From the NCBI RefSeq assembly GCF_023101145.1, contig NZ_CP073714.1, forward strand, positions 992,001-1,056,000: 64,000 nt of DNA. The letters run 5' to 3'. The notes below the pieces were generated by a model. The model was not told where the DNA came from. It saw only the letters and a list, made by a program, of their open reading frames with translations, and searched no databases. The translations under genes and the position numbers were made by a program. Positions 24,795 through 34,111 of the stretch are shown here, in pieces. This stretch comes from Paenibacillus pabuli (GTDB lineage Bacteria > Bacillota > Bacilli > Paenibacillales > Paenibacillaceae). Position 1 is the first letter of the stretch. Every line of letters begins with the position of its first letter.

Positions 24795-25460
24795 CTACGC
24801 CAGCATCCCGCGCACCGCCGCAGCGAACTGCGCAGCCGCTGCGCGCACATCGGCCGCGCCCGCGATGGCGGAGATGACGGCTACGCCGTCGGCTCCTGCC
24901 GCCATCACGGCGGCCGTGGTATCGGGCGTAATGCCGCCGATACCTACCACCGGAACTGCGATGCCTGCGGCGCGCAGTTCCGCAACCCCGGCGGGGCCCA
25001 GCACAGCGTGGGCATCCGCTTTGGACCGCGTCGGGTACATGGGCCCGACGCCAAGATAGTCGGCGCCCGCCTGCACCGCACGGCGGGCTTCCTCCACGGA
25101 GTGGGCGGATACGCCAAGCATCCGCCCTTCTCCGATGCGGGCGCGTACCAGCGCCGCGTCCGCATCGTCCTGGCCGACATGCATGCCGTCGGCCTCCACC
25201 GCCACAGCCAGCTCCACATCATCGTTCACGATGAACGGTATCCCGTGCTGGCTGCACACCTCGCGAAGCCGCATCGCAAGCGTGATGCGAGCTTCGCCAA
25301 CCAGAGCGCCAGTTCCTTTTTCCCGGAACTGGAACAGCGTAATGCCGCCAGCTATAGCTTGGCGCAGCACCTCCACAGGGTCACGCGTCGTATTCACGCT
25401 GCCCATCACCAAATACACCTGCATCGCGCGTCGTACCGCGTCTGCATCCAGATGACGCAT
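24795..25460 (-). CDS. thiE: Thiamine phosphate synthase
   Basis: 221 residues. It joins HMP-PP and HET-P to give thiamine phosphate. Family motifs are visible: FQFREKG, GIPFIVNDDVELA, ADGMHVGQDD, LGVSAHSVEEA, YLGVGPMYPT and VGIGGIT. The start codon overlaps the thiD stop (TAATG), so it is translationally coupled. The gene is strikingly GC-rich: the last 60 bp counted (24781-24840) are 73% G+C, and its codons strongly favour G/C in third position, unlike thiD, thiM and the rest of the window. This suggests acquisition or replacement from a high-GC relative. The catalytic set looks intact. Confidence 0.93.
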   Translation of the reverse strand: MRHLDADAVRRAMQVYLVMGSVNTTRDPVEVLRQAIAGGITLFQFREKGTGALVGEARITLAMRLREVCSQHGIPFIVNDDVELAVAVEADGMHVGQDDADAALVRARIGEGRMLGVSAHSVEEARRAVQAGADYLGVGPMYPTRSKADAHAVLGPAGVAELRAAGIAVPVVGIGGITPDTTAAVMAAGADGVAVISAIAGAADVRAAAAQFAAAVRGMLA

Positions 25461-26272
25461 TACTGCTCACCCCGCAGTCTGCGCTGATACGCAAAATGAT
25501 TCGTTGGCCCATGTCCGGCCCCAATCCCCAGCTCATCTTCGATGGCTGCCTGGATGAACGCTCGCGCGGTTGTGACGGCAGCCAGCACAGATGAGCCCTT
25601 TGCCAATTCGGCAGTAATGGCCGCAGAATACGTACATCCCGTTCCATGAGTATGTCGTGTCACTACCCGAACGTTCTCCAGGTAATGAAAAGATTGCCCA
25701 TCATAGAGAACATCGACAATCATGCCACTTCCCTCATCATGACCACCTTTCACCAAAGCATACGTGGAGCCCATCTGCACGATTTGCCTTGCGGCTTCTT
25801 CACGCTGACTCAAATTCATAATGGACATTCCAGTAAGAAGCTCGGCTTCCGGAATGTTCGGTGTCGTGATCAATGCATGAGGTAACAACTCTTTAATTAG
25901 CGCCTGAACAGCCTCCTGCTGGAGCAGAGGGGCACCGCCCTTGGCAACCATAACTGGATCGATGACCAGATTGGACCAGCCGTATTGCTGCCATTTCTCG
26001 GTGACCAGTTGAATGATCTCGGTATTGTAGAGCATGCCCGTCTTTACAGCTGAGGGCTTAAAATCATCTCCGGTCGAATCCAACTGTTGAGCGACACCTT
26101 CATATGAGATAGGGAAGACGCCCTGCACACCTGTTGTATTTTGAGCGGCAATGGCTGTAATCACAGTCATGCCGTATACACCGAGCTCCTGAAAGGTCTT
26201 CAGATCGGCTTGAATTCCAGCGCCGCCACCATTATCGGAACCAGCAATCGTCAAAGCCTGTGCAATACTCAT
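25460..26272 (-). CDS. thiD: Bifunctional HMP kinase / HMP-phosphate kinase
   Basis: A 270-residue ribokinase-fold enzyme. It phosphorylates hydroxymethylpyrimidine twice to [25 protein letters not shown] is the substrate-binding N-terminus (Asn replaces the more usual Ser in GSDSGGGAG). The anion hole and catalytic residues lie in [13 protein letters not shown]. It overlaps thiM by 4 bp (ATGA) and thiE by 1 bp. Confidence 0.93.
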   Translation of the reverse strand: MSIAQALTIAGSDNGGGAGIQADLKTFQELGVYGMTVITAIAAQNTTGVQGVFPISYEGVAQQLDSTGDDFKPSAVKTGMLYNTEIIQLVTEKWQQYGWSNLVIDPVMVAKGGAPLLQQEAVQALIKELLPHALITTPNIPEAELLTGMSIMNLSQREEAARQIVQMGSTYALVKGGHDEGSGMIVDVLYDGQSFHYLENVRVVTRHTHGTGCTYSAAITAELAKGSSVLAAVTTARAFIQAAIEDELGIGAGHGPTNHFAYQRRLRGEQ

Positions 26273-27081
26273 TGCGCACCTCCATCCATCTGTCGAACCT
26301 GTGCCCGCTCTGCGAGAACCTCAGGTGTCACTTGGGCCAGTTGATTCAGCAATTCGATCTGGAAGCTGCCCGGTCCCAGGTCAGCGGTACGTTCTGCTGC
26401 AATCTCTGCTGCAACGCCATAGAAAGCGAGTGCCTCCACAACACTGCTCAGCAAGTCGTCTCCCGGTTTCGCAATGGCTGCAAAAGCACCAATTACCGAG
26501 CTGAGCAAGCAGCCTGCACCAGTCACTTGGGTAAGCAAAGCATGTCCATTACTCGTCAGGAACGTCGTTTGTCCATCCGTAATGACATCCTCGCGTCCGG
26601 TAATGACGACCACACAGCCGAGTTTTTGTGCTGCTCGTTCCGCTATTCCGATTCGATCCCCTTCGCCTTGACCTGCATCCACACCTTTGATGCTCCAACG
26701 CTCGCCGATGACATTGGCGACTTCCGCCACATTGCCCCGCAACACCGTGAGGCGAAGCTCACGAACGAGCATCTGAACGGTTTCCGTACGATAGGTGGTT
26801 GCGCCGGCTCCAACCGGATCGAGCACAACAGGCACGTTATTTGAATTAGCGGATTGACCAGCCAAACGGATCGCCTCAACCACCTTTTCATCCAGAGTGC
26901 CAATGTTCAGTACAACCGCTCCCGACATCTTGGCAACGTCAGCCACTTCTTCATGCGCATAGGCCATGAAGGGAGATGCACCTAGTGCGAGCAAACCGTT
27001 GGCGGTAAACGGAGCGACGACAATATTCGTAATGTTATGAACAAGTGGATTTTGTGTACGAACACGTTCCAGATAAGACAT
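26269..27081 (-). CDS. thiM: Hydroxyethylthiazole kinase
   Basis: 270 residues. It phosphorylates salvaged hydroxyethylthiazole to HET-P. The [10 protein letters not shown]-terminus, [18 protein letters not shown] and the active-site [10 protein letters not shown] (catalytic Cys) identify the family. GGAGGAA precedes the ATG. A 150-bp gap with no recognised feature separates it from thiY, so the operon may continue by read-through. Confidence 0.93.
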   Translation of the reverse strand: MSYLERVRTQNPLVHNITNIVVAPFTANGLLALGASPFMAYAHEEVADVAKMSGAVVLNIGTLDEKVVEAIRLAGQSANSNNVPVVLDPVGAGATTYRTETVQMLVRELRLTVLRGNVAEVANVIGERWSIKGVDAGQGEGDRIGIAERAAQKLGCVVVITGREDVITDGQTTFLTSNGHALLTQVTGAGCLLSSVIGAFAAIAKPGDDLLSSVVEALAFYGVAAEIAAERTADLGPGSFQIELLNQLAQVTPEVLAERAQVRQMDGGAQ

Positions 27082-27231
27082 ATGAGTTCCTCCTTATAAA
27101 TAAGCAATCTGATTAATAGAAGCAGACAGGGCAGGGTTACCCTTATATCAGTCGTTAATTTTGCAACGTTGTTGAATAGTAATGGATTGGCAACTTTCAA
27201 ACTCTCTTGATCTCATCCGGCAGGCGATTCC

Positions 27232-28299
27232 TTACTCACCCTGTAAATAGATAAAAGCATCCTGAGCCTTCACGGAATCCGGAATCAGTTCACTTTGAAC
27301 CAGCCAATTACGTACAACTTCCCAAGATGAGGCATCCTGCCTGCCAAACGGCTGACCTTCTTCATTCATCAGTGGCAGTAAAATATTCAGACTTTTGGTT
27401 TCGATCTCCTGGTCGAGTGGAGAGGTTTCGTTCTCATGTGCCAGCAGAATGTTCAGCGCGTCCCCGGGATGCTCCGTCACATATTTCTGTCCTTCCTGCA
27501 TCGCTTTGATAAAGCGGGTAAGCTGATCCCTTTTCGCTTCGATGCCCGTATCACTTGCAGTGAGGACCAGTTCATAATAATCAGGTACGCCGTAATCGAC
27601 GGGATTGATCGACTTCGTGGCATGGCCTTCCTTTTCCAAAATCAATTGCTCATGGTTAATAAAGCCGCCCATAATGGCATCCGCCTGTCCAGAGGCCAAG
27701 GAAGGAATAAGATCGAAACCCACATCGACCAGATTCATTTTGTCGGAATTACCGCCATCCTGGCTGATCATGGTACGTAACATGGCTTCATACAGAGGGA
27801 TGGAGGAATAGCCGACCGTCAGCCCTTCCAGATCTTTTGGCGACTTTACTTTACCGTCTGCTTCAGTTAACAGATGCACAAGCGGATGCCGAACGACGGC
27901 TGCAATGGAACGTACAGGAATGTTCTCCCCACGTGCGAGCAAAATTTGCGGCTGGTAGCTTAGAGCCAGATCAATTTTACCGGCAGCAACAAGTTTGAGT
28001 GAGTCATTGGTATCCGCAGGCATCTGAATTTCGACATCCAGACCCTGATCCGCAAAATAACCTTTCTCCTGAGCAACATAGATGAAGGAATGTACTGCAT
28101 TCGGGTACCAATCAAGCATGATGGACAGTTTGTCTTTGGATTCCGCGGATGGTGTGGTCGAAGATGATTCTGTATCTTTTGCATTGGAAGAAGAGTCCGC
28201 AGCAGGCGTGTTGGTACCTGTCTTGCCACATCCGCTGACGATCAGTATCAGGGTCATGAGCAGAATAGGGAGCAGGGAATAGATATACTTTTTATTCAT
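27232..28299 (-). CDS. thiY: Thiamine-precursor ABC transporter, substrate-binding lipoprotein (ThiY/NMT1-like)
   Basis: 355 residues. The signal peptide ends in the lipobox VSGC. The mature domain starts LSIMLDWYPNAVHSFIYVAQ and continues EKGYFADQGLDVEIQMPA, typical of the NMT1/THI5-like family that binds HMP or formylaminopyrimidine. It lies in the TPP-riboswitch operon with its permease and ATPase, which supports a pyrimidine-moiety substrate over other NMT1-like ligands. The precise ligand is inferred from context. Confidence 0.88.
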   Translation of the reverse strand: MNKKYIYSLLPILLMTLILIVSGCGKTGTNTPAADSSSNAKDTESSSTTPSAESKDKLSIMLDWYPNAVHSFIYVAQEKGYFADQGLDVEIQMPADTNDSLKLVAAGKIDLALSYQPQILLARGENIPVRSIAAVVRHPLVHLLTEADGKVKSPKDLEGLTVGYSSIPLYEAMLRTMISQDGGNSDKMNLVDVGFDLIPSLASGQADAIMGGFINHEQLILEKEGHATKSINPVDYGVPDYYELVLTASDTGIEAKRDQLTRFIKAMQEGQKYVTEHPGDALNILLAHENETSPLDQEIETKSLNILLPLMNEEGQPFGRQDASSWEVVRNWLVQSELIPDSVKAQDAFIYLQGE

Positions 28300-28343
28300 A
28301 ACGTAAAGTTCCTCGTTTCTTTTTTTTTTTGAAAATCCGAAAG

Positions 28344-29156
28344 TTATCCGGTTTTTCTTCTACCTGCATGACGTGGTGTACCGAATCTTTTCTCCATCCA
28401 AGCAATGAGTACAAACAGGGCGATACCGAGCAGGGATAACAGCACAATGGCGGCGAACATGGCATCCGTGTTCATATTGCTCGACATTCTGCGACTGAAA
28501 TAACCGAGACCCTTGCTTCCACCGAGCCATTCCCCAATCGTTGCACCGACCACACAATACACCACAGACATTTTCAGTCCCGAAAAGAAGGAGGGAAGGG
28601 CAAGTGGAATCTGTAGTTTGCGAAAAATATCCCACTTGCTGGCCCCCATCGTCAGCAGCAGTTCACGCTGCTCCGGATCACCCTGACGCAGCCCATCGTA
28701 GGTGCTAACTACAATCGGGAAAAATGCGATCAGGAATACCACTGCGACTTTGCTCCACAGCGTGTAGCCAAACCACAGGATAAAGACAGGAGACAGGGCA
28801 ATCAGCGGGATGGTCTGACTGATCACAACAAATGGATATAAGGCCTTTTCAATCGATCGGTTCATATGCATGCCTGTTGCAAGCGCAATTCCGGCACCAA
28901 TAGACATGCCAAAACCAACGACAACCTCCATCAAGGTAGCGGGCAGATGTGTGGCCAGCAGGAGGTGGCGATGCTCATACATCGAACGGGCAATCGCCGT
29001 CGGGGCTGGAATGATGAAGGAGGGCACCCATCCCATACGTACAATCCACTCCCAGATGACAAGCAGCAAGAGCATGAGCAAAAGAAACAGACCATAACGG
29101 GCAAGCCAACCTCGTACGCTATGCTTCATGCTATCTCTCAAGTTACCGTGTCGCAT
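28344..29156 (-). CDS. thiX: Thiamine-precursor ABC transporter, permease
   Basis: A 270-residue inner-membrane protein with about six TMS. GATIGEWLGGSKGLGYF matches the conserved EAA-type cytoplasmic loop of SsuC/ThiX-like permeases. The ATG at 29156 has GGAGG 9 nt upstream and overlaps thiZ by 14 bp. It partners ThiZ and ThiY. Confidence 0.88.
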   Translation of the reverse strand: MRHGNLRDSMKHSVRGWLARYGLFLLLMLLLLVIWEWIVRMGWVPSFIIPAPTAIARSMYEHRHLLLATHLPATLMEVVVGFGMSIGAGIALATGMHMNRSIEKALYPFVVISQTIPLIALSPVFILWFGYTLWSKVAVVFLIAFFPIVVSTYDGLRQGDPEQRELLLTMGASKWDIFRKLQIPLALPSFFSGLKMSVVYCVVGATIGEWLGGSKGLGYFSRRMSSNMNTDAMFAAIVLLSLLGIALFVLIAWMEKRFGTPRHAGRRKTG

Positions 29157-29910
29157 GCAATTGTTCCTCCAGTCGTCGTCTCATCTGAACGAGAGCCGGT
29201 TCGTAGATCATGTCCGAATGTCTTGGACGTGGCAAAGGTACCGTCAGATCCTGCAGCTGTTGGCCTTGGCCCACCGGAGTTAACAGAATAATCCGATCAC
29301 TGAGCAGCAGGGCTTCTTCAATGTCATGTGTGATGAACAACACGGTTTTGCCCAGACCTTCCCAGAGCTCCAGCAGCCAGCGATGCATCTCCCGTTTGGT
29401 CAGGGCATCGAGTGCGCCGAATGGTTCATCCAGCAGCATGAGTTCGCCACCTGTCAACAAAGTACGAAGCAGCGCGACACGCTGGCGCATGCCACCTGAC
29501 AGCTCGTCCGGGTATGCATGCACGTGGCCAGATAAGCCAAATCTGTCGAGACCAGCCAGAATGTCCGCTCGAATCCTTACCTTATCCTGCCGATCTGCAG
29601 CAAGTTCAGCGGGGAGCATGCAATTCTCCATGACGGTTCTCCAGGATAATAGGAGGTCCTTTTGCGGCATGTAGGCAACCTGCCCCAGTCGCTTTCCTTC
29701 TTGAACCCAGGGAATTTCAATGGTTCCGTGGGTTGGCTCAAGCAAGCCTGCCAGCAGCTTGAAAAGGGTGCTTTTACCGGAGCCGCTGGAACCGATGAGC
29801 GAGACAAATTCGCCTTTGGCAACACGCATCGACACATTGGAGAGCATGGGGGAATCCCTTTTTCCCGGGAAAGCGTAGCTCATGTTGTGAATGGTTATAT
29901 CGTTATCCAT
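29143..29910 (-). CDS. thiZ: Thiamine-precursor ABC transporter, ATP-binding protein
   Basis: 255 residues. Walker A GSSGSGKST, Q-loop YMPQKD, ABC signature LSGGMRQRVALLR, Walker B LMLLDEPFGALDA and H-loop FITHDIEEA. The ATG at 29910 is chosen with GGGGG upstream; an in-frame TTG at 29937 lacks a ribosome binding site. It is the first gene behind the TPP riboswitch. Confidence 0.9.
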   Translation of the reverse strand: MDNDITIHNMSYAFPGKRDSPMLSNVSMRVAKGEFVSLIGSSGSGKSTLFKLLAGLLEPTHGTIEIPWVQEGKRLGQVAYMPQKDLLLSWRTVMENCMLPAELAADRQDKVRIRADILAGLDRFGLSGHVHAYPDELSGGMRQRVALLRTLLTGGELMLLDEPFGALDALTKREMHRWLLELWEGLGKTVLFITHDIEEALLLSDRIILLTPVGQGQQLQDLTVPLPRPRHSDMIYEPALVQMRRRLEEQLHATR

Positions 29911-29995
29911 CTCGTTCCGTTCCCCCTTGTTATTCAAAATTCAACTTCAAACTGCGGGATCTTTAATTACACCTTCTGATCTGCCCGCAGAACGC

Positions 29996-30036
29996 GAAAA
30001 AGACCCACCCATTTCCGGAGAAATGAGTGGGTCTGT
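29996..30036 (-). terminator. Riboswitch expression-platform terminator before thiZ
   Basis: On the minus strand AGACCCACTCATTTC and GGAAATGGGTGGGTCT enclose a tri-nucleotide loop, followed by T5. It lies about 60 nt behind the TPP aptamer and is expected to form when TPP is bound. Confidence 0.88.
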
Positions 30037-30095
30037 AAGTTCAATTCACATTAAATTTCATCATCAACATGAAAAAATCCGCTTACTGAGAGGCC

Positions 30096-30184
30096 GCTCC
30101 ACTTCCCTCCGCTGGTATGATCCAGATCAGGTTCAAAGGGTCCGAATCGTTTGATTCGTCTCAGCCGCAGGGCTCCCCTAGTGC
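30096..30184 (-). promoter_or_regulatory. TPP riboswitch (THI element) controlling thiZXY-thiMDE
   Basis: The minus strand shows the conserved THI-box blocks in order: AGGGGAGCCC, GCGGCTGAGA, GGACCCTTTGAACCTGATCT and GGATCATACCAGCGGAGGGA. The promoter TTTACA-16-TATATG lies at 30242-30215. Confidence 0.96.
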
Positions 30185-30214
30185 AATGTTTAAGATATGC
30201 AGTTGTGTGTTCAG

Positions 30215-30242
30215 CATATATCACATGCAAGTGGAATGTAAA
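30215..30242 (-). promoter_or_regulatory. Promoter of the thi operon
   Basis: On the minus strand TTTACA, a 16-bp spacer and TATATG, about 25 bp before the start of the TPP aptamer. The spacing is slightly short. Confidence 0.5.
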
Positions 30243-30294
30243 GAGGGCGGCTTAAAAGAAGTGTGCGTAATGAGAGTAAGGGAAGTAACCTATT

Positions 30295-31416
30295 CTAATC
30301 GTTTGAATGTAACAGTGAATCAAGCTCACTGATCAGACGGACAATCTGCTCAGGTGTGCCAATCGTAATCCGAAGCCAGGTAGGCATACCGAATTCGGCT
30401 CCGCCGCGGACAGAGATGCCTCTGTTCAACAATTCTTTGGTAATCGGTCCACTATCCTGCAACAGATCAACCATGATGAAATTTGTTTCAGAAGGGATGT
30501 AGGGTAATTTCCACTGATCAAAGGACTTCATTAACGTTTCCCGTCCTTGACGATTGTAGTGCAGGCAGTGAGAAACAAATTCATGATCATCCAGGCTGGC
30601 CGAAGCTGCGGCTTGGGATGTGGCTGTCAGACTGATGGGCAGCTTGACCCGGTTAATGCCTTCAATGATGCTTTCATTCCCGATGCCATATCCGATTCGT
30701 AGGCCGGCAAGTCCATATATTTTGGAGAAGGTTCGTAAAATAATCAGATTATTATATTGCTCCAGCAGCTTAACCGTATCAGGATAATCTTCACTTTCTG
30801 CGAATTCATAATACGCTTCGTCCAGGACAACCACGACATGGGAGGGAACATGTTCGAGTAAACCAAGTAAGGCCTCTGCTGTGAAAATGGTTCCGGTTGG
30901 ATTATTCGGATTGCACAGCCAGATGATTCGGGTAGAAGCATTGATCCGCTGCCGGAATTGCTCCAGGTCCAGTGAATGGTTGACCAAAGGTACTTCATGA
31001 ATGACCCCGCCTGCCAGCAGCGTAGCGCCCTTATACCAGTTAAAGGAGGGGACCGGAATGAGTGATTCCTCGCCGGGATTAAGATAAGCTTGGGCGGTAA
31101 GGGTCAGGAGCTCGAATGATCCACTGCCAAATACCAGTTGGGAGGTACGCACCTCCAGACGTTCCGCAAGTTTGTCACGCAGCAGTTGGCTGGAACCGTC
31201 GGGGTATTGAGCCAAGAGATCGGAACTCAGCGATCTGACCGCTTCCGCTGCCCGGGGAGAGGAACCAAACGGATTCTCGTTTGCTGCGAGTCGATCCACA
31301 CTTTCCAGTCCCAACTCCCGCCGGATCTGTTCCATGGATTTGGCAGGCGTATAAGCTGGGATTCGATTTAACAGGTCTTTAACAGGAGGAGAGGGTACGG
31401 GTGAGAGGGATTGCAT
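30295..31416 (-). CDS. Histidinol-phosphate aminotransferase-like PLP enzyme
   Basis: A 373-residue fold-type I aminotransferase, class I/II. LAANENPFGSSP at the N-terminus, NPNNPTGTIF, VVVLDEAYYEFAE and the PLP lysine in LRTFSKIYGLAGLR place it in the HisC/Cobalamin-CobD-like group. An ATG 6 bp upstream has only 1 nt to the AGAAGG box, so the ATG at 31416 (7-nt spacing) is used. It is the last gene of a five-gene operon with an SsuACB-like importer and a Fe-ADH-like enzyme, not with his genes, so it more likely transaminates the imported compound or its product than histidinol phosphate. Confidence 0.82.
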   Translation of the reverse strand: MQSLSPVPSPPVKDLLNRIPAYTPAKSMEQIRRELGLESVDRLAANENPFGSSPRAAEAVRSLSSDLLAQYPDGSSQLLRDKLAERLEVRTSQLVFGSGSFELLTLTAQAYLNPGEESLIPVPSFNWYKGATLLAGGVIHEVPLVNHSLDLEQFRQRINASTRIIWLCNPNNPTGTIFTAEALLGLLEHVPSHVVVVLDEAYYEFAESEDYPDTVKLLEQYNNLIILRTFSKIYGLAGLRIGYGIGNESIIEGINRVKLPISLTATSQAAASASLDDHEFVSHCLHYNRQGRETLMKSFDQWKLPYIPSETNFIMVDLLQDSGPITKELLNRGISVRGGAEFGMPTWLRITIGTPEQIVRLISELDSLLHSND

Positions 31417-31440
31417 AATCATGCCTTCTTTCCATTGGAA

Positions 31441-32217
31441 TTAGATCGAGAATGAGATCTGTTTCTGGGCAATCTGCTGTGGTGTCTCTTGTGGAGGAGT
31501 CAACAAGCGATTCAGAATCAGGTTTTCAAAATGAGCAAACCCGCTATCCCGAACGCGTGGCCGCTCCAGCGTAATTCGGGTATCCATCGTTATATGACCA
31601 TCTTCGATTAACAGCACCCTGTCTGCCAGCGCAACCGCCTCGCTGACATCATGAGTGACCAGAATGACGGTCAGATCTTCTTCTACCCACAAGCGTTCGA
31701 TTAATTGCTGCATCTCAATTCGGGTTAATGCATCCAATGCACCCAGCGGTTCATCCAGCAGCAGTAAGCGTGGATGACTGGCGAGTGCCCGTGCCAAGGC
31801 GACACGTTGTTTCTGCCCGCCAGATAATACTCCCGGCCAGTCACCTTCACGCTCTCCAAGTCCTACATTGCGAAGCGACTGGCGTGCATCTTCCTTGTTC
31901 TTGTCGGGGATGCCCAGCCGTACATTGTCGAGCACGGATTTCCAAGGCAACAGCCGGGCTTCCTGAAACAGGAACCGTGTCTCGGGTGCTGTACTGCCAA
32001 GCTTTCTGTTGCCCAGCATAACGCTTCCGGAAGAGGGGGACTCCAGCCCGGCGATTAGACGCAGCAAGGTACTTTTGCCACAGCCGCTTCGCCCAACGAT
32101 GGCTACAAATTCCCCTTGTCTTACATTGACGTTGATGTCGGATAGAATCGTCCGCTGATCATACGATTTCTGAACCCTATCTACTTGAAGAAAAGGACTA
32201 ATCTGACTTGTGCTCAT
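31441..32217 (-). CDS. SsuB-like ABC transporter ATP-binding protein
   Basis: 258 residues. Walker [11 protein letters not shown]-loop [11 protein letters not shown], signature [14 protein letters not shown], Walker [14 protein letters not shown] and H-loop LVTHDVSEA. The QEARLLPW segment is typical of sulfonate/taurine/nitrate-type ATPases. The ribosome binding site is weak and somewhat distant. It energises the permease immediately upstream. Confidence 0.86.
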   Translation of the reverse strand: MSTSQISPFLQVDRVQKSYDQRTILSDINVNVRQGEFVAIVGRSGCGKSTLLRLIAGLESPSSGSVMLGNRKLGSTAPETRFLFQEARLLPWKSVLDNVRLGIPDKNKEDARQSLRNVGLGEREGDWPGVLSGGQKQRVALARALASHPRLLLLDEPLGALDALTRIEMQQLIERLWVEEDLTVILVTHDVSEAVALADRVLLIEDGHITMDTRITLERPRVRDSGFAHFENLILNRLLTPPQETPQQIAQKQISFSI

Positions 32218-32242
32218 GGATTAAATTCACGCTCCTTTGGCT

Positions 32243-33028
32243 TTACTTGCGGGATAGAGCCGGGTTCCAGCGCAGCCAGCGCCGTTCCAGCCATTTGGCG
32301 ATGGTATCGGACAGCTTTCCCAGCAGGGCATATAGCAGAATGCTTAAGACGATTACGTCCATCTGCATGAATTCCCGCGCGTTCATCGCCATGTATCCAA
32401 TCCCCGCATCCGCTGCAACCGTCTCGGCTACGATAAGGGTCAGCCACATAATGCCAAGTGCATAACGAATGCCCACCAGAATGGAAGGCAGTGCACCAGG
32501 CAGGATAATGTCTTTATAAAGGGACCAACGGCTGAGGCCATATACGTTGCCCATTTCAATCAGACCGGGATCGACTGATCGTATGCCGTGGAACGTATTC
32601 AGATATACCGGAAAGAATACACCCAGGGAAACGAGAAATAATTTGGCTTCTTCTCCAATCCCGAACCACACAATAACGAGAGGGATCAAGGATAAATGTG
32701 GGATATTGCGGATCATCTGCACGGAGGAGTCGGCGATCTTTTCCGCAAGGGAGGAGATGCCGTTCAGCACACCCAGCAGGAAACCGAGCCCCCCACCAAT
32801 GAGGAACCCTCCCAAAGCTCGTCTGGCGCTAATACTCATATTGTTTAATAACTCACCGTTTCGAAGCAAACGGATGAAGGCCTCCAGTACCTGAGCGGGA
32901 CGGGGCAAAATATTGGCTGCAACAACTCCGGATGCAGTCAGCCATTGCCACAGAGCCAGAATGAGTAGTGGTACAACAAAAGGAATAAATCGGTTAAACC
33001 ATGCCCGGTTAAAGGTGTTGGAACGCAC
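32243..33028 (-). CDS. SsuC-like ABC transporter permease
   Basis: A 261-residue permease with about six TMS. The C-terminal MDVIVLSILLYALLGKLSDT and the ETVAADAGIGYMAMNAREFM loop closely follow the SsuC (aliphatic sulfonate) signature. It is operon-linked to SsuA-like and SsuB-like genes. Confidence 0.87.
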   Translation of the reverse strand: MRSNTFNRAWFNRFIPFVVPLLILALWQWLTASGVVAANILPRPAQVLEAFIRLLRNGELLNNMSISARRALGGFLIGGGLGFLLGVLNGISSLAEKIADSSVQMIRNIPHLSLIPLVIVWFGIGEEAKLFLVSLGVFFPVYLNTFHGIRSVDPGLIEMGNVYGLSRWSLYKDIILPGALPSILVGIRYALGIMWLTLIVAETVAADAGIGYMAMNAREFMQMDVIVLSILLYALLGKLSDTIAKWLERRWLRWNPALSRK

Positions 33029-33055
33029 GTTATGCCTACCTCCTTGCTTCGTTCG

Positions 33056-34111
33056 TTATTGGCTAGCTGGAGCTGGAAGTTGATCCTGAAGAGCATCACT
33101 CCAGAATGTGCTCACATCGACTGCCTGGTCAAAAATTCCCGCTTGTTGAAACGTATCCGCTACGTCCTGTTCGGACTTAATGGCTTCGTCAGAAATGGCA
33201 ACAATACGTGATGGCCGTTGTGCTTCTCCATCCGTGTAGGTTTTAAGGGCTTGTTCCACCGGCTGGTGAGTATTGTCTGCTGTAATCTGAGCCCATGCAT
33301 CCTTATTGGCACGAGCCCAATCATTGAATTTGTTGATTCGCTCCAGATAATCGGCAAGGGCCTCTTTCTGTTCCGCATTTGCAATAGCCTGATCGGAGGC
33401 GGCTACAAGGAAGCTTCCCGACAGGATATCTTTGGCGCTGGCGAGCGTTGTTGCTTCATTCTGATGTGCGGAGATGATGGCATTGCCGTAACTGGCAAGG
33501 GCGTCCACTTTCCCGCTAATCAGGGCGCTGAGTCCATCGGCTGTTGTAAGTTCGACCGGACTGATGTCACTCCAGGTTAATCCGGCTTCCTCCAGCATTT
33601 TGAGCAGGAAATAGTGGGCTGTTGTATTTTTTACGAAAGCAACTTTCTTGCCTTTCAGGTCAGCAACCGACTTGATCGAAGAACCTTTGGGAACAACGAC
33701 CTCCTGATTCAAGGTGCTGCCTTGTTGTACCGCAATAATTTTGAAGCTTCCACCATTGGCAGCCTGAGATGCAAAAATGGGCGGAATTTCACTGGTTACA
33801 CCAAAGTCTAGTTGGTTTGCAGCCATCGCTTCAAGGATCAGGTTACCTCCCTGAAATACGTTATAAGTGACTTTATAGGGGGTGTCATCGAGTCCGGCGG
33901 CTTTGAGCCCCAATTCAAGATTGCCCCATCCGGTCTGACCAACCCGAATGGTAACGTCTTTATTTGAAGCAGCTGATGCCGCTGTCGGTGTTGTACCTGT
34001 ACCCGCGGCCTGATTGTCAGTTCCGGCAGAGCAGCCGGAAATCAGCAACAACAGAAGCGCGCTCAGAAAGACAGTTAAGGAAAGAGTGTAATGGCGGTTT
34101 GGATGGATCAT
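33056..34111 (-). CDS. SsuA-like substrate-binding lipoprotein
   Basis: 351 residues. A signal peptide with lipobox ISGC; the mature part begins VTIRVGQTGWGNLELGLKAA and contains GVTSEIPPIFASQAANG and KGKKVAFVKNTTAHYFL, as in aliphatic-sulfonate binding proteins. It overlaps the dehydrogenase gene by 4 bp (ATGA). The substrate is predicted to be a sulfonate or structurally similar small anion, not proven. No monooxygenase (SsuD) is in the cluster, which leaves the fate of the substrate open. Confidence 0.85.
   Translation of the reverse strand: MIHPNRHYTLSLTVFLSALLLLLISGCSAGTDNQAAGTGTTPTAASAASNKDVTIRVGQTGWGNLELGLKAAGLDDTPYKVTYNVFQGGNLILEAMAANQLDFGVTSEIPPIFASQAANGGSFKIIAVQQGSTLNQEVVVPKGSSIKSVADLKGKKVAFVKNTTAHYFLLKMLEEAGLTWSDISPVELTTADGLSALISGKVDALASYGNAIISAHQNEATTLASAKDILSGSFLVAASDQAIANAEQKEALADYLERINKFNDWARANKDAWAQITADNTHQPVEQALKTYTDGEAQRPSRIVAISDEAIKSEQDVADTFQQAGIFDQAVDVSTFWSDALQDQLPAPASQ

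Noticed and set aside
24692..25487. Long plus-strand open frames opposite thiE
   Set aside because: They result from the very high GC content of thiE; no start signals.
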